Shown here: one piece after another, positions 46,858-57,800 of the stretch | Layout: every line of letters begins with the position of its first letter | Position numbering within the stretch: the first letter of the stretch is position 1 | Source of the DNA: Artocarpus heterophyllus | Lineage: Eukaryota; Streptophyta; Magnoliopsida; Rosales; Moraceae | Length of the DNA: 64,000 nucleotides | Assembly: GCA_025403435.1 (NCBI GenBank) | Contig: CM046349.1 | Span: forward strand, 23,869,854 to 23,933,853 | Direction of reading: 5' to 3' | Program-made: the position numbers and the translations under genes | Notes under the pieces: model-generated | Told to the model about the DNA's origin: nothing | Seen by the model: the letters and a program-made list of their open reading frames with translations, nothing else | Databases searched by the model: none

Positions 46858-48536
46858 TTTTAGTCTACAATAAAGAATCATATACCAAACATAAGCAAAC
46901 ATATTATAATAATTTAGTAAGATAATACAATCATGTAAAAAAATACAAATGTGTTTATGTGTCAAAACCTTGAAAATATCATAACCTTACAATGATAATT
47001 CCCAACTCAGAATTCAACAAGCTCCTAGGGGAGTCATGCCAAATTCAATCAGGAACACGGATCCCTTCTTGATTAATATATACCATCTAGGACCCGTATG
47101 ATCCAGCCTATATTAATAATCGTTTCTTTGGCCATTAATTTTATTAACAGAGCTCCTAGGGGAGGTTTATAATAAAATTAATGTGAGTATATAACCATCA
47201 TTTCAATATTTTATCCATGATTTATAATCACCACCTAGGAGTGTGCAACCATAAATCATGCTAAAATACCTTATCCTCTCAGATATCTAATCTGGTACAT
47301 GATAGAAATCCCTTCCTAGGGGTTGGGACTACCATGTTCTTCTTATAGACCAACAATGGAGGCCGTAGATCCTCTCTTCGAAAACCTTCTCCCACTCAAT
47401 CTTTTGAAATCAAGGTTTTATTTTAAGATAATGCATGAACAATTTTAATATGAGCGGCACTCCCTATTCTATATGACATATTATCAATATACATGGCAAA
47501 TCATATTATAATGCAGATAAGCAAAGCTAAAAGCAAAATAATAATAACCGTAATATTATGGTTCCACCTTAGAGAATAAAAATAAAAAATTACAAGAAAA
47601 TAATCGAAACATATTATCGATTCTTCATAATTGAATTCTCAGGTTTTATCTCTTATCATGTAATATCATCTTTAAGTCTTCAATCTCGTATGAATCGAAT
47701 ACTTCATATTTCCGGTCATATCCAAATTTAATGTCTCTCAGAATCGTCTCAAAAATAAAATTAAAACTGCACTAGAAAAACTGCACCTTTTTAAAAAAAA
47801 TTTCAGCTATCGGTAGGTAAACCGATCAGATGATCGGCCTGCCGGTCATGACCCATCGGCTTGTCGATCAGAAAAATCGGCATGCCGATTCATGAAAGAT
47901 CGGCCTGCTAAACTAAAGGTTCGGCCTACTGCCAGAGCCTCTTAATTTTTGCCCCATTAACGGCTTGTCGAACCTCACGTCTGGCCTGCCAATCTGTGAC
48001 CATCGGCCTGCCGAACTATGGGATTCGGTATGCCGACCGAGCAGAAATCTCCCATTCCAGAAAATACAATTTTTAATGCAATTCATCAATTTAATTTTCA
48101 ACAATTCAAAAACATAAAATTAGAGACTCAGGAAATACCTGGGAGCGCCATCATTATTCTTCTAGATTCGCTTTCCTGATCCATCTTCTCCGAATGATTA
48201 TTTAATTATAAAATTCTTACAAATTAAAAAATAAATAATAATTCCTAAACGAAGATGATAGTCCGCCATCTAATTATATGAAAAACCTAGATACATATTC
48301 TAACCTCTAAGGAACCATAGCCGGTATAAATTAATTAATTAATAAATAATTAAATAACCATTTAATCAACAATAATTAATTAATGAACATTCACCACATA
48401 ATCCATGACAACATATAAAATATATAGAAACCTAAAGTGCTAACTCTCTATAACATTAAATTCAAGCATAGGAGAGATTAAGATCACAAATTTTATACAT
48501 ATAGTATGATCACAAACTCATAAATTTATATAAAAA
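46858..48536 (-). mobile_element. 1.7-kb leader of the copia element
   Basis: Non-coding sequence between primer site and gag. It carries a second palindrome array at 47810-48040 and recurrent AGGGGAG/CTCCTAGG text near 47027-47330. No ORF is credible. Confidence 0.7.
47810..48040. repeat. TCGGCCTGCCGA-type palindrome array in the copia leader
   Basis: Units start near 47810, 47834, 47856, 47877, 47900, 47921, then after a gap of two periods at about 47960, 47981, 48003 and 48025. Spacing is 21-24, averaging 22. Cores include TCGGCCTGCCG, TCGGCATGCCGA and TCGGTATGCCGA. Confidence 0.85.
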
Positions 48537-48553
48537 CCATAACTCTGGTACCA
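48537..48553 (-). other. primer binding site of the copia element
   Basis: Minus-strand TGGTACCAGAGTTATGG, two bases inside the 5' LTR, matches the TGGTATCAGAGC-type copia site (initiator tRNA-Met) with a few changes. Confidence 0.8.
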
Positions 48554-48555
48554 AT

Positions 48556-50565
48556 TATTGAAAAAATAATACGCAGTGGAATTTTAAAAATTTTATATCA
48601 GAGTATTTTTTAAAACACAAGTTTGACATGCTATATGCATAAATTAACCAGATCTTACTATCCTTTGAATGCCGAAGAACTTTCGTAATCTGTGAAAAGA
48701 AGTAACGTTCCATAAGAGCCTCAACCAACTGGTCTTCTTTGCTATTCTCTATCCATGATCAGAGTGAGTGTGGGCTCACACGTACAGTTCTTCCTCTAGG
48801 TGACTCTCCTTCCAACCAATTGAGAGAACCCAAAGCTAGTGTTCGTGATTTGTAAACAAGAGCTCTCAGGGAGTTTCAGATTCTCACTAGCAAAGTATCT
48901 CTCTTAATCTCTCAATTGATCAGATTAACCTATGTGACTTACTCCCTATTTATAGAGGTTGGGTCTAGGGTCAGTCCTTATCAGATTAGGTCTCAAAAAT
49001 TTGAACCAGAATAAAATTCAGATCAATATCTAATAAAATCCACGTGAAAACACGTAATCTTATCCTTCGCACATCGGCAGGCCGAACTATCTAATCGACA
49101 GGCCAAACTTGCCCATCGGCAGGCCGAACTGTCGAAAAATATCTCAGCGATTATTTTATTTTTCACTCGAGATTCTATAAGATAAAGTCTTAGTTTTAAT
49201 TCGAATAACCCAATAGAGAAGTTATCTAATTTGAAATAACTTTATCTAGATAATCTCTAGGAAAATAAATGAATTCTTAATAATTCTATGAGTTTATCTT
49301 GATTTAATTTATTCAAAATTAAATCAATCGATAAACAAAACAAGAATTATCTGATCCCAACAATTCAACAAGTTTATCTTGAATTAATTTTATCACAAAA
49401 TTAATAAAACTGATAAACAGACATGAATTATTTGATTCTTCCGAATTTCAACCAGTCTAATAAATCTAACATAAGTCATTAATTGGTGGAAAAGCACACT
49501 GTATCATTACAGGATGTTGTGAGCTAGCAAATGGGACCAAATGGACCTATATAGTTTAAGCTCCTAATAATTATGAAACCCAATATCTCAGATATACATT
49601 TCATAATTATCAATTCCAACGCTACTCCACTAAAAGCTTGGAGCTGCACTCTCGAACTATATAGAATTACGAAGCCCGTATAGCTAAGTCTCCATGACAT
49701 ATCATAGTGTATCGTATCCCCATAGGATTATCCATAATCAGCTTAAGGACAAGTTCTGTCTTACCTTCCCAATTATTTTTATCTTACGTTCCATTATCTC
49801 ACCGTTGAAAAGTTTACCATCCAAAGACAGTATACCAATTGGTTACACCTATATATCCAAATGGTTGAGCGTTCCAATTTTCCAATTACAGGATAACGCA
49901 TATAAGAGGATATCACTACTCTTAAAGATGAGCTATAGATTCCATATCTATGAATAACAGGTATACGCTACCAAGAGTCATGCCTCCAACGTACTAGCAT
50001 GCATACCACTATTAAGATGTGGGTGTCACCTTTTGATACATCAAAAGACACAAGTCAAGACAACGGGCCCACTATCATATCAGGATTAATATACAATACA
50101 AATGATTATCTAAAGTGAATTGATTTGCCGAAACAAAATTATTAATCCAAATCAATTCACTTTATGTCCTGATTCAACACATCGTCACCTATGACAACGT
50201 GCCAATATTTCTATTTATGGAGTCCACCTCTGATGGTCAAGACAAACCATCTCCCAATTGGGATATAGACAACATAACAATCTTTACATGAATAAAGCGC
50301 CCAACTTTATTCCCTCGATTGCGGATCTTATGATTTAGACTGTTACTGTAAGAATCATGTCTTCCGCATAATCTGTCAATCATATGCCCAATTCTTAATG
50401 TTTAGACCGACAGTCTCAAACTATTGTTTGTTTAACATACATTCAACAAATATGAACATAAAGAGGACAAGATTTGATATATAAACAATAAATAAATTCT
50501 TCATTGATAAAGATGTCTTCAAAAACTTATTATATTATTTCTCCTTAGGACATACATGTCTAACA
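48556..50565 (-). repeat. 5' LTR of the copia element
   Basis: 2010 bp. The terminal dinucleotide is TA rather than TG (plus-strand start TATTGAAAAA), one transition from the sister LTR. Minus-strand TATA box at 48946-48955. Three palindrome units start at 49074, 49095 and 49116, at exact 21-bp spacing. Confidence 0.95.
49074..49131. repeat. TCGGCAGGCCGA array in the copia 5' LTR
   Basis: Three 21-bp units; the middle one is decayed (TCGACAGGCCAA). One unit fewer than the other LTR. Confidence 0.9.
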
Positions 50566-50570
50566 AAATC

Positions 50571-51026
50571 TATGTCGAGACTTCAAAATATAGACATTGT
50601 CGTGAAAATATCGACAATATCATGGACATTTTCATTCTTGTTATGGCTAAGATACATTTGGATAGATAATAAATTTGAGATTTTTTTTTTCTTTAAGGTC
50701 AAACAATCAAAGGTCCCAGAATTCTTGTAAGTACCAATTGTATCTTTGGCCCTCTCGCCACTCCCTCCTTCCACTCTTTACCTCGTACCAAATACGCTTG
50801 AGTTTAATAAAAAAAAATATAATTGGATTGTGTTCCATGAGCAATTAGTAATTAGTATGGGAATCTTCAATTTTTGTGGAAAATGATAAGTTATTAAGAA
50901 GCTTTAGGAGTTATTGTATACACACACACGCATTGGGGAGGACCAATTTGATTCAGAAAAAGGCACTTAAAGTTTGAAAGAATCGAGCTAAAAAGTAAGC
51001 CTGATGACCTGTACCTAATTGTTGTT

Positions 51027-51060
<34 letters not shown>

Positions 51061-53950
51061 TACATAGAAATATATTACATGGAAATAAGGTTGTGTATCT
51101 ATCATATGATATTATTGTTGAATAAGAGGTTATATGAGCAGCTTGTAGGCTCATAAAGCTAAAAATAGCTTGTAAGAAGCCCTTTCAAAGGAATCCGTTT
51201 TATCCAATCCCATATTGGTTGATAAAGAGTAAAATGATCAGCTGAGCCGCTTGACTCATAAACTGCCCGTAAGTACATCCTGATTATACGTTATAATCTT
51301 ATAATATTGTTTGGTCCGTGATGATGTAAAATTATTGTATGTATTATATAGTTTGTAAGTGTGTCAAAGAATATTTATGTCTTTGTATGCCTATAGAAAA
51401 ATGTTTGGTGATATTATACATATATTAAGCATCATAATTAATAAAAAGTGAGCCGTATTTATGAATTTTATGTTGTGAGATTTACCTTTTAGTAGTGTAT
51501 AGTGTTTAGCAATATTGGTGATATTCAACACATATAATGTCTAAAAAAAATACATATTTATATGCATATATTGAAATTAAGGAAGACATCGTAATTCATT
51601 CTTTTATTGGCGAGCGAGACTATATCACATCAACTATATGCTTTCGGATAGTCCGTTTCTCAATAGTTGAAGAATGATTTTTTTTTTCTTTTTCAGTCAT
51701 TGACTAGAAGGTCGGCTGACTCTTTATGCTCAATTATAAGCGCGTATATTTGCTTTTGCAAACCTTAACATGCTTTAATTCAATTAGTTAACAGCATGCT
51801 TTAAAAGCATTTTAATAATACAGTCCCGTTGAATTTTTTATTTGATTGCATTAATTATTTTTTCTTGTACGAAGTACACATAATTAATTTCAAAACAAAG
51901 TATAATAATATTGTTCTTTAAAAAAAATAAAAAACAAGTTGTGTGTGAGAAGTTAATGTCTGCTTTTAATTTGCATCTTAATACATGATTTTCTTTTTTG
52001 AAAGTAATCTTAATATATGAGTATCAATCAAGCCTTTTACGAAGGCAATTACTAATCAACTCAACGAGCGTATTATCTCTCCCACAAAACTTTTAACATA
52101 GGTTTCGAGGATAAACTACTCTAACATCATTAGGATCATATACGGCAAGGGCTTGTGAGTTAAAAAAAAAAAAATAGCTTGGTTCGGAATCTCTCCCAAA
52201 AATCTTCAAGCTTGGAAAGAATTACAATAAATTTTCCTAATTTATTTGAATTTAAAGAAAGATATGTAGCTTTGAAATTATAAACACAACTTCGTGAAAC
52301 ACATAAACACAATTTCTACCACATGACAATGAAATAAAAACAAACGAAGAATGACTGAAGGAAAACTTGATGCAATGTGGTATTATGGAAGATACTGAAA
52401 AAATGAAACATGTGGTATGGTCCCATGTTAGGTTTGGAATCCCTCCTTTTATTTTAAATGAGATGGACAATATGAGCTGAATATCTCTAATAGGGTCATC
52501 CCACATAGTACAACCGAGGATTGGGTGGACCTAATGAAAGAAATAAATTGGAATGCTTCCATTTATCACCTATATCCTTTTAATGAAATATCTCATCCAT
52601 GCATTTTTGTTTTAAGATCATCCTTTTGCTGTTCTTTCTTCTCATATCTTTGTCAATTATATAGCAATGATCATATCAAGAACAGGAAGGGTTAAAGTCC
52701 AATAACTATAGAGGGGAGGAATCCAACACAGTAATAGCTTCCCAATTCTTGCTATATTAAACTTCCTAGTCCTTGCATCTTTCTTACAAAACATGGACTT
52801 GATCAATACAGATTCTCAAATCATCCATGCAAATTTTGTCTTTTTCTTTCTCGAGTAGCCGTGAGAACAATTTCAACATAAAGATACGCTATCTTTTTCC
52901 TCATCCGATCAACTTTGATTTTTAATTTGGCCCAATATATGATTTATTGTTTCACTAAAATACTAAAATGCAGCATCATTGGTTGGGGTTATATATAGAA
53001 CCCTATGATATTCTTGATCCCATATAGATAACTCTCTAGCCATCAATTTCATAAGTTCTAGGTTTCCATTTGCACCAAAGGTAAAAAAATCAAGGTAGGA
53101 TTGAAAGGAAAATGGGCAAATTGTGAAATTGTTGAAGATGGGCTTACATGTTGGCCCTCTTAACATGCATGAGTAGGATTGAGTACCGACTTGCAAAGTC
53201 GCATACATTACTACCACCATACTTTTTCTTTATAGTGCCAACTAATCATTACATGCATGTCAACATTTCAAACTTGTTTACATGTCCTTTTAAAAAAATT
53301 CTAATCCTCCTCCCTTTCTTTTTATTTGATTTTAATTTCAAAACCGAAAAGAAAATAGTATTATTATTTCACAAACAAAAGGGGCATTTATGCAAAACTT
53401 GCTGCATCAAGGGCCATTTTCTTTTTACCTTTTTTAGATTGTCCAAAATCATCATGTTGAAAAAGGTAAAGAAAATTATTGGTTAGAATTATTTTTCGTA
53501 TAGCATATAAGAGTTTTATATTATAATAATTTTTTTATAATTATTATAATATGTAAAAATTTTATACAATTTATAATTAAATTTATGATAAAAATTATAA
53601 TTTTTATCACATAACCAAACAACCACCACCGAGTAAAAGTCGTTAAAAAAATATTATTTAAAACAAAAGGAAAAGCAAAAATATTTGCAAGCAAAATCCT
53701 CTCTCAAAAAATCTGACATGTTCTCTTTAGACTTTCTAAAGTGTTTCTTTCTATACTTTTTTTTTTTTCCTTCTTGTGCGATATAAAATGAGAGTGAAAA
53801 ATAATGGCGGTTGTGTTTGATTGATTGGATTGATTGGAGCGGAGGAGAAAAAAGAGAGAGAGAAAGAGGTAAAGCCATATTATTAGCAAGCAAAGCCATC
53901 ACCAAGTAAGAGAGAAAGAAACGAGTTATAGTACTACCCTTCGTCACCAC
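50571..53950. other. intergenic DNA upstream of ARF6
   Basis: No gene is supported. AC/AT run at 51027-51060. An AT-rich, partly self-complementary patch at 53480-53620 could be a small MITE. CT/GA-rich sequence at 53700-53900 and a CAC run at 53947-53968 precede ARF6 and may be part of its promoter or leader. Confidence 0.5.
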
Positions 53951-53999
53951 CACCACCACCACCACCACCTAGCAACCAAAAGAAAAGCCTCTCCGTTTT

Positions 54000-54819
54000 C
54001 CATTTCCATTAGTGGAATGAAAGAAGAAAAACAAAGCTGAAAGAAAAGAAGGAAGAAAAGAAAAACAAATAAAGAAAACCCACAAACACAAACACAAAAC
54101 TCTGAATACCCAATAATATCCTCTGTTACAGGTGTTTTGCGCGCATGTAATCATGACGAACACGCCTTAAAGATTTGCTCCAAGGAAAAAGAAAATAAAA
54201 AAAGAGCCTTAATAATCTGTTGTTCTGTTCTTTTTTTTTTTCTGGATTTTTTTGGCTCTGTTACCAAGAGATCTGGTTCCTTCAAGCTTTGGCGTTCTGA
54301 GGCGGAGATCTGTTGCTTGTTTTGGCTTTGTTGGGTGTTTTCTCAAGTGGGTTTTGCTGGGTTTTTGCAATAGTTGATTCTGCTTTGAGCTCTACAAAAA
54401 TAACCAAAAAAAAAAAAAAGCTGAAATGTTGGATCTGGGTTTTCGTTTAATTGCTGGAGATTGGTATTTCTTCTTGATCACAAGCAGATGAGTCTGAAAT
54501 CAATCCTGTTTTGCAGTGAAACCGGTTTTGGTTGAAGATTGGTATTTCTCTTGTGGGTTTTGTCGGTTATTTTGTCTGAATAAATGCTTGAGTTTCATAT
54601 TACCCCACATGTAACTTTGCAGAGAAGGCGGTGCATGGACTGTGTTGTATTGGGATTTTAGTGGAATTTGGTTGGTGAAGAAAAGATATGGTCTCGTTGT
54701 TCAGTAAAAACAGAGGATTATTCGGTGGTTGTGGATTTTGTCCCTTTATTTGTTGTGATCAAGACTTAGCTTTTTGATATAAAATTGACATCCCAAGTAG
54801 TCGTTTAAGTTCTTCTCAA
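54000..54819 (+). promoter_or_regulatory. ARF6: probable 5' leader of ARF6 with upstream ORFs
   Basis: The limits are inferred: purine- and pyrimidine-rich leader-like sequence ends at the ARF6 ATG. Four short ATG-initiated ORFs lie upstream of it at 54426-54491 (21 codons), 54488-54535 (15), 54584-54661 (25) and 54688-54777 (29). All stop before the main ATG. If the transcript starts near 54000 and is not spliced here, they would reduce translation of ARF6, as is known for uORFs of several ARF genes. A leader intron cannot be excluded. Confidence 0.5.
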
Positions 54820-57800
54820 ATGCGGCTTTCTTCAGTTGGTTTTAGCCCTCAGCCGCAAGAAGGTATTGCTTAGCTTGTTTCTCTCTCTCTCTATATATAT
54901 ATGTATGTATGTATGTACGTATGTATGTATATGTGAAGTTGATTTGCATTTATATTGCCCTTAAGAGTGTAAAATTGAGTTCTGGGTCAGTATTATTTTG
55001 GAATTTCTGGAGTTGAATTAAATAAATTCTTGATGACCCAAGTTAGCTAATAATTTAAGTTGGCTTATTACTTTTTTTTTTGGGTCTCTTGATGGGTTTT
55101 CTTTAGTTTTTTTTTTTTGGAATTATTTATGCTTAAGCAATCTTATTACTATTGGTTGATCTGGGATTTCACTCTCCTCCATTTTCTCACGGCAACAAGT
55201 GGCTTTATTTTGACTGCATCTCGCTAAATTGATTCTGTATTCTTTCCTTAATTTGATGGCCTAACTTCGTCTTTTAGTTATAATATTTGTTAAATGGAAA
55301 GTTAAATAATTCACTTCTGTGGAGATCGTTTAAAGATCTCTGTGCTCGTTTGTCACCATATCTGAAAAATTTATAAGTGCTTATTTGGTTGTTGTGGAAA
55401 TTCATGTCTCTTAGTTAATAAATTTTGGCAGGGGAGAAGAGAGTTTTGAATTCTGAGCTTTGGCATGCTTGTGCGGGTCCTCTTGTTTCCCTGCCTGCTG
55501 TTGGAAGCCGTGTGGTTTACTTCCCACAAGGTCATAGTGAACAGGTCAGTATTTTGGAATATATATATATATATATATATATCTATTTCCTTACCTTGAT
55601 AATTTTCCAACAATGTGTTTTGAAGGAGATCCCCTGTCATGTGAAAAATATTTGTCTTGTGAAAGAAAAGATTATTTTTTGTCCTCGGGGGTTAAGGAAA
55701 ATCTTATTTCATATGAGCAATCTACTTGTGAAAAACTTCACTCTTTTGTTTCTTGAGTTTTGTGTTGAAGCTTACAATTTTTTTTCTTCTTTACTTTTTT
55801 GTTTGTTTCTTTTTCTTTTTCTTTTCTTTTTTCCCCCATATCGTTTTGATTATTGTAGTCTTTCCATGGGAGTGTTAGAACTTTGAAATATCAGTTCGTT
55901 TAACTTGCTCTATGAGCATGTTGTTATTACAAACTTTGGACCATCGAAATAACAGCTGATGTTTCTGGATGTGTGTCAAGTGATTTTTTGACGCCTTACT
56001 TTCCTAGGGCAGTTTTTTGTCCTGCGCTTTTTATCATTTTGCATTGGAAAAGAAATGAGTAACAATCTATCACTTCATGCTTGCGCAAAGTGTCCTTATT
56101 TTAGCATCATTGCACATTCAAATAAATTCTTGGCCATTTTTTATTTCTCAAAAGGAAATAAAAAGAGAAATTTAGATGAGATATAGTGTTATCGCTTGTA
56201 CCGTTTGATCTTTCCTAAAGGGCGTTTTGATGCTTTTATGTAGGTTGCTGCATCAACAAACAAGGAAGTGGATGCGCATATTCCAAACTACCCTAGCTTA
56301 CCTCCACAGCTTATTTGTCAACTTCATAATGTGACAATGCATGTAAGCTTGTTTAGTTTGGCCAGTTTATGCTTTTTAACAGTCCTCTAAGGTGGCTTGT
56401 TCTAAGTCTCGAATTTGTTATCTTCAGGCAGATGTTGAGACAGACGAAGTATATGCACAGATGACCTTGCAACCACTAAGTCTGGTACACCATGATGTCT
56501 TTATCGTCCATTTTTATCTTTTGGCTTTACTATTTGCTAATCTCTTTTCATATGACCTTAATCTGCAGCAAGAGCAAAAGGAGGCCTACCTTCCAGCAGA
56601 GTTGGGAACTCCCAGCAAGCAGCCGACAAATTACTTTTGTAAAACCTTGACGGCGAGTGACACGAGTACTCATGGAGGATTCTCCGTTCCTCGCCGAGCA
56701 GCCGAAAAAGTGTTTCCTCCCTTGGTACTTCTTTTGCTCTTTTTCTTTTTCTTTGATTTTTTTTTTCTTTCCTTTATATTAAGGAGTGTGGCCCATCAAT
56801 TTTAAGTTGTCTCCTATAATTTGTGGGACACTTGAGAAATAATGAAAATAATGGTACACAGGGGACACTTCTATCCAAGAAGCATGTGCGTACTTTTTCT
56901 ATACATGGCTATTTTACCCTCTGATTTTTCTGCCTGCAACTACATTGATACATGGACAGACTTTTGCAAGTTGTAGTATAATAAACTTATCAGCACATGT
57001 ACAAATTCATCTCCTTAAGTTAAAAAATTCAACTTTGTTAGTTGCCATGTGAAACACCTTTGTTTGTGTGACACAAGAATTTGGTTGATATTAAAACACG
57101 AAGGTTTAACGATAAAAGAAGAAATGAGCCATAGATTCTGAACCTCCTTCTGGTTTTTTGCATTCCACTTTTACCTGCAGGACTTCTCCCAGCAGCCACC
57201 TGCACAAGAGTTAATCGCTAGGGATCTGCATGATAATGAGTGGAAATTTAGACATATCTTTCGTGGTTAGTTTCTTTTCTTTGCACAACCTTTGTGCAGC
57301 ATGCAGTTTTTTTCTTTCTTTTTTTTTTCCCAAGAAAAATTTTTGTTTGTCATCACAAGTGTTGGAAAAAGAAAATGGAATTGAGGGTTCTTTCAAATTC
57401 AAAGACTAAATTATGATTTCTTAATGTATTGAAAAAATTTCCTGGTAATTATGACGGATCTTGATTTTCACTATATATGGTGGACGTAGTGCTCAGCAAA
57501 GAAATATATATATATATATATATATAATTATATATATATATATGTATGTATGAGGAATGAATTTTCGTCGTGTAGATTGATAAATATCTGTTGTTTTCAA
57601 TTTTTGCAGGCCAGCCCAAAAGGCACCTCCTGACAACCGGATGGAGTGTTTTTGTTAGTGCTAAGAGACTTGTTGCTGGTGATTCGGTGCTTTTCATCTG
57701 GTAGGATGTTCTTTTATATTACTACACTTTTTTTTTTATAACTGCCGTGGAGTAATTTTAGTGCTTGCATCAATCAATCAAGATGAATTCTTTAAGTTCT

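Larger units (their letters stand above)
40864..50565 (-). mobile_element. full-length Ty1/copia retrotransposon, decayed
   Basis: 9.7 kb on the minus strand, flanked by a perfect 5-bp duplication AAATC (40859-40863 and 50566-50570). LTRs are 2027 and 2010 bp. An initiator-Met-type primer site lies beside the right LTR and a purine tract beside the left. Domain order in the minus direction is gag, protease, integrase, RT, RNase H, that is copia. The LTRs differ at many sites and coding frames are full of stops, so this insertion is clearly older than the Athila-type one. The lineage is not fixed; RT and chromosomal context suggest Tork/TAR-like elements. Confidence 0.95.

Noticed and set aside
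53480..53620. MITE upstream of ARF6
   Set aside because: The AT-rich patch is self-complementary in places but no clear terminal inverted repeats or target duplication could be found by eye.
55425..55886. 153-codon ORF starting in ARF6 exon 2
   Set aside because: It runs from exon 2 through the donor site into an AT microsatellite in the intron; only the exon part is coding.
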